The notes beneath the pieces were generated by a model, which saw only the letters and a program-made list of their open reading frames with translations, had not been told where the DNA came from and did not search any database. From assembly GCA_950106755.1 (NCBI GenBank), contig OX467083.1, positions 32,793,029 through 32,857,028 of the forward strand: a DNA stretch of 64,000 bases, written 5' to 3'. A program made the translations under genes and the position numbers. Position 1 is the first letter of the stretch. Every line of letters begins with the position of its first letter. This DNA comes from Climacium dendroides. Taxonomy: Eukaryota > Streptophyta > Bryopsida > Hypnales > Climaciaceae. Shown here in pieces: positions 60,089 to 64,000 of this stretch.

Positions 60089-60998
60089 CTAAAGTCACAA
60101 GGCCTTCTTTTCATCAAAAATCACTCCAAACCACCATTTCTATTGCAAAGAAAAAAAAAACTTTACAATTTTTTTTGGGCATTTTTAACCATGAGATGTT
60201 ACATTATACTAGTATAAGAATGTCTAGAAAAATTTCAAAAAACTTTTACCAAGTAGATTGGAAGATAATTGGATTGAAAGTGAAGAAAATGGATTTTTGA
60301 GTGCATTCTATAATTAGATTATTTGACTTTGAATCTTCATAATTGTCTTAAAATTCTTTAACTAACATTTCAATTTTTCATGTTGAAGATTTAAGTTGAA
60401 ATTCTAGAAAAAACATTTCAAGAGAAAAAACACGTGTTTTTCATTCTTAAAAATATATTAAGTAGAAATTGGTACAAAATTGAAGGAAAACCTAAATTAT
60501 TAGTAGCTTTAAGATGGAATTGAAACACACTAATACCAATGGTGAGATTGTTGTAGCAAGCATACTTAGCCTTGTGAAACTTTTTATTTGAAAATTGTTA
60601 AAATTGAGTTCAATAATGAATCTAGTTAGTTATTTTTTCACGAAATTTCTATGATTGCCCTTAAATCAAGAAGCTTCATAACTTTCACATCACTGATCTC
60701 AATGGAATGAATCAAAGCTTTCCATATAGACAAAAATACAATCAATGAGATTCTTTTTTAGTTATTTCAATTTTTTATTTTATTTTTCCTACCTAGCAAA
60801 ACTACTTTGGGAGCTTAAGGTGGCATAACTTTTGCTATCAAGCACTGATTGAAATAAAATTCATATTATTGTAAATATAATAGGTTTTTCTATCATGAAT
60901 AATTATAGTTTTAAGAAATCATGTCAAAAATTGAGGTCACATAAGCTTGTCCAAAATCCCAAGTGTCCCTTCAGGGACTTTGGAACTTTAGGGGTTAA
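60089..60998 (+). mobile_element. TTAACCCC-family element, copy
   Basis: Right end CTTTAGGGGTTAA; left end eroded near 'taaagtcacaaggcc'. Interior landmarks: 'tactagtataagaatg', 'accaatggtgagattgtt', 'ttcacatcactgatctcaat', 'aaggtggcataacttttgct' and 'gtcccttcagggac'. No coding capacity. Confidence 0.7.
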
Positions 60999-63149
60999 AA
61001 AGAATGTCACATCATATCTACTTTGACTAGAGTCAAAGACTACATTGAATGGTTTCAAATGTGTGTTGGAAATGATCAAGGCTAACGGCACACTCCCACG
61101 TATCAATGAAGTTAGCATTTGAAGGTTCACTTTGATTAAAAGAGGCAATAATGCTTTTGCTAATGGCTACAATCTAAGCAATTGTCATTTACTTCTATAT
61201 AAGTTGGCAGAAATTAAATGAAGAGTGAAGAAATAGGACCGTCTTGTTGTAAAAGTATTCTTAACCATTAAATATCAGACCCAATCTTTTGGGTTCGATT
61301 TTCAATTTTTTTTTTTGCACCTCTTCACATTTAAAGGTTAGATGTAATGGTTTTCACAATGTGATGTTAGATAGTCAATTCTATCACAAAATGTGCAAGT
61401 GAAGTTTTAATCTAAATTGGAGGTACTATTTGCTCTAGATAAGCTTGTTGCAATACCTTTCCAATGATATATTATGAGTTTAAGGTGGATTTAAATTTAA
61501 ATTTAATACTAGATACAACAAGTTGGAAAATAGTTGTAGTGCCTTTCAATTGTAGTTTAAAGCCAATTATTAAATTTAGCCAACTTCTCAATCAATTCTC
61601 AAATCCTTGATTGATGTACTACTTTCTAATTTGATGTGGCCAGAGTGTGACTAGAGTCTTGTCCTAGGGGATGCACTCCCCCTTTTTTGATAATAGCGTG
61701 CAAACAAAACTTTGGACCCCTATATACTTTTTGAATTTCAAATAAAATTAAATGAAAAAAATATGAATAGATTTTTCTACTTTGAAAGTTTATGTTTTGA
61801 ATTATTCATATTTTTATTTATTAATAATAATTAGTTACAAAATTTTGAAGTAAAAAGATATTGTGTAGGACTAAAAAATAACTTTCACACCCCTATATTA
61901 TATAAGAAAAAATTTCTAAAAAATGAAAAAAAAATCCTAAAAATAACTCTCTATTGAAAGCTCATTTTGAGTTGAATATTGATGCAATGGTCATCTAAAT
62001 GTGTTCTCTAAAAATATTTGAGTTAAAAAACATGCCATTTTAGTGCATTTTTAACCTCTTTTAGAAATCATTCCATATTTTATTTGAGTTTGAAAATTTG
62101 GGAGTAGAATCCTATAGTCATTAGTAAAAAATGCTCAAAATTTGAAGTTAAAATTATAGTTTATTAGAAACCACTTGTTCACATGTAATCAACGGAGTTT
62201 CTATATAGTGCATCCTTTGAAAGTTGTGTCATGGGCAAATATCTTTGTATAAGTATAGATTCTTGCTATTCCAAATTGCTTGCAATGTATATTTGAGGGT
62301 TCTACATAGAACTTTGAGGCATATGAAGATGAGTTTTTGTTTTCAAAATGTATAATTGTATATATATGTAGTAGATGAAAAGACTCTATTTATTAAATAT
62401 TTGAAGACACCATTCTATTGTTTGCAGCCTAAAAAACATTATCTATGGCTTTCAAGCTAAGTTCCTATTTCCAAGTTAAATTTAAAATATAACTTCTTTG
62501 TTGTTCAATCTTGGTCTCTAAACATATAACACATTTTATTTTTGAATCACATGCCATATAATTTTATGTATATACCTTATTTTCTAGTCTTTTTGACTTC
62601 TTGTTTAGTAGTCATATATTATATAACTCATCTACTCTTTTATGAATTAGATTTGAAATTTTGGAAAGATGTTAGTACTTAAAAAATAGAAGCAAATGCA
62701 ATTAGTTTGAGAATTTTTTTAAAAAGCATGTGAATTAACTACAAAGTTTTGAAGTGGAGGTCATAGGAAAACCTACTTTTAACAATAGACTACCCTACTT
62801 GAAGGTCAAATTCGGTAGAAATTAAGTCATTTTTGTAAAAAAAGTGTCACTTGTCATCTTGTGAATGGCATGTGGTAACATGAACCCTTGAGAATTTGAT
62901 GTGGAAATTCAATTTTGGCACTCAAACCTTAAAGTAAGGTATATTTGATCAAATGTCCTTGAAATTCAACGAAATGCTTCAATTCTCATTGGTTGCCTCA
63001 AAAAACTCTTTATCTTCCATTGGTTTTCTTTTGAAAATTAGTGTTGACTTAAATTTTTTTTATATTGAAATTGGATTAGTGGGCTAGCTTTGAATATCAC
63101 TAGTTTAGTTGTCCCTAAAAGGACAATGTTGTTGAAGGATATGCCTACC
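60999..63149. other. AT-rich intergenic region
   Basis: No gene supported. Apart from a family D copy at about 62760-62945, only AT-rich sequence with short chance frames. Confidence 0.55.
62760..62945 (+). repeat. Dispersed repeat family D, copy 2
   Basis: Second copy of the 57830-58080 segment, moderately diverged, same orientation; it precedes a TTAACCCC-family element just as copy 1 does. Confidence 0.6.
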
Positions 63150-64000
63150 TTAACTCGTAAAGGACTTAGGCCTTTTTTTCTACCAAAAAAGACTCAAAAC
63201 TGCCCTTTCTATAGCAAAGAGTAAAAGAATTTGAAAATTGGTATTTTTGAACATCTAATATTAGGATCTTACACTAACTAGTAGGAGAATGTGTGGAATT
63301 TTTTTTTTTTGAAATTTTGATCACATAGATTGCAAGATATTTGCATTTAAAGGGAAAAAAATATGTTTTTCAACACATTGCAATACTAGAATTTTTGACT
63401 TTGAACCTTCTTAACTTAAATTTTTTGCACTTCAAAGTTTTGAAGTTTACATCTTTATGGTGGGAAATTGAGTTGAGATTCTAGGGGAAAAAAATTCAAA
63501 AAAACTTAATCTTCATTCTTAAAAAACTTGTTAAATAGAAGTAGGTATGAGATAGAAGAAAAATCTAAATTAATAATATTTCTAAAATGTAACTAAAACT
63601 CTCTAATCCCAATGGTCATATTGTTCTAGGAAGCAAACTAAACCATATGGAATTTTATTTAAATTATTTTTTCAAGAAGATGCTCTAATTGACTAAAAAA
63701 CAAGATTGTCCATAACTTTCTCATAACAAATCTAAATGGAATGAATCAAAGCTTTCTATGTAGACAAAAATATAATCTAAAAGAAAAAAATCCAAAAAAT
63801 TCAAATTTTGAATTTTTTTTTGGTTGCCCCCCTCCCCTATTTTGAGCTTATTTGGACATAACTTTTGCTCTCGGGGACCGATTGAAAAAAAAAATTATAT
63901 TCCTATGAAGTTAATCAATTTTTCTATCTTCAAAAAATGTTTCAAAAACCACGACCAAAATTCAACCTGTAGGTATCTGCTTGTCTATCCTCCAAAGGGA
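63150..64000 (+). mobile_element. TTAACCCC-family element, runs off the window
   Basis: Starts TTAACTCGTAAAGGACTTAGG. Follows the family order: 'actcaaaactgccctttcta', 'actagtaggagaatg', 'cccaatggtcatattgtt', 'aatgaatcaaagctttcta' and 'ggacataacttttgctc'. The right terminus is beyond the window edge. Confidence 0.65.

Overview
This is nuclear DNA from a land plant. It has spliceosomal GT-AG introns, plant-type genes (a chloroplast MET1/ZKT-type thylakoid protein, a plant OTU3-type deubiquitinase, an intronless CBF5/dyskerin gene), telo-box promoter motifs and plant-style CACTA foldback elements. Genes are sparse islands of balanced base composition in a very AT-rich, repeat-packed background. 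A bryophyte or other non-seed plant would fit, but the species cannot be fixed from the sequence alone.

Layout. 1-4.3 kb: AT-rich repeats. 4.63-10.59 kb (+): 20-exon threonyl-tRNA synthetase, reconstructed exon by exon with every junction in phase (667 aa), with a telo-box cluster about 270 bp upstream of the ATG. 10.6-20.1 kb: AT-rich, with a 1.94-kb inverted-repeat element, a TSD-flanked CACTA foldback and dispersed repeats. 21.3-22.3 kb (+): single-exon MET1/ZKT-like PDZ-TPR chloroplast protein, followed by a truncated copy of its own 3' end. 22.7-32.9 kb: repeats, decayed coding remnants and a nested repeat array. 33.4-35.7 kb (+): a seven-exon OTU cysteine protease gene (227 aa) with the catalytic Asp, Cys and His in place. 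35.7-40.3 kb: repeats and a second TSD-flanked CACTA foldback.

40.3-51.3 kb is the most striking part. A roughly 2.98-kb segment holding a whole dyskerin/CBF5 gene, with promoter and 3' flank, is present twice as an apparently identical inverted pair (40326-43306 and 48332-51312). The two genes are divergent, and the 5.0-kb spacer is AT-rich. A third, diverged copy of the arms' inner terminal sequence lies inside the spacer. 51.3-54.4 kb: repeats. 54.4-57.6 kb: an island of different composition with two TATA promoters of similar context on the minus strand and a candidate small membrane-protein gene that I do not recognise. 57.6-64 kb: several copies of a family of roughly 0.9-1.3 kb with TTAACCCC-type ends, one carrying a nested Mutator-like foldback.

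The genes do not form a pathway cluster. ThrRS (translation) and CBF5 (rRNA pseudouridylation, telomerase RNP) share telo-box promoter elements, the usual sign of plant growth and translation genes. MET1 and OTU3 are unrelated neighbours.
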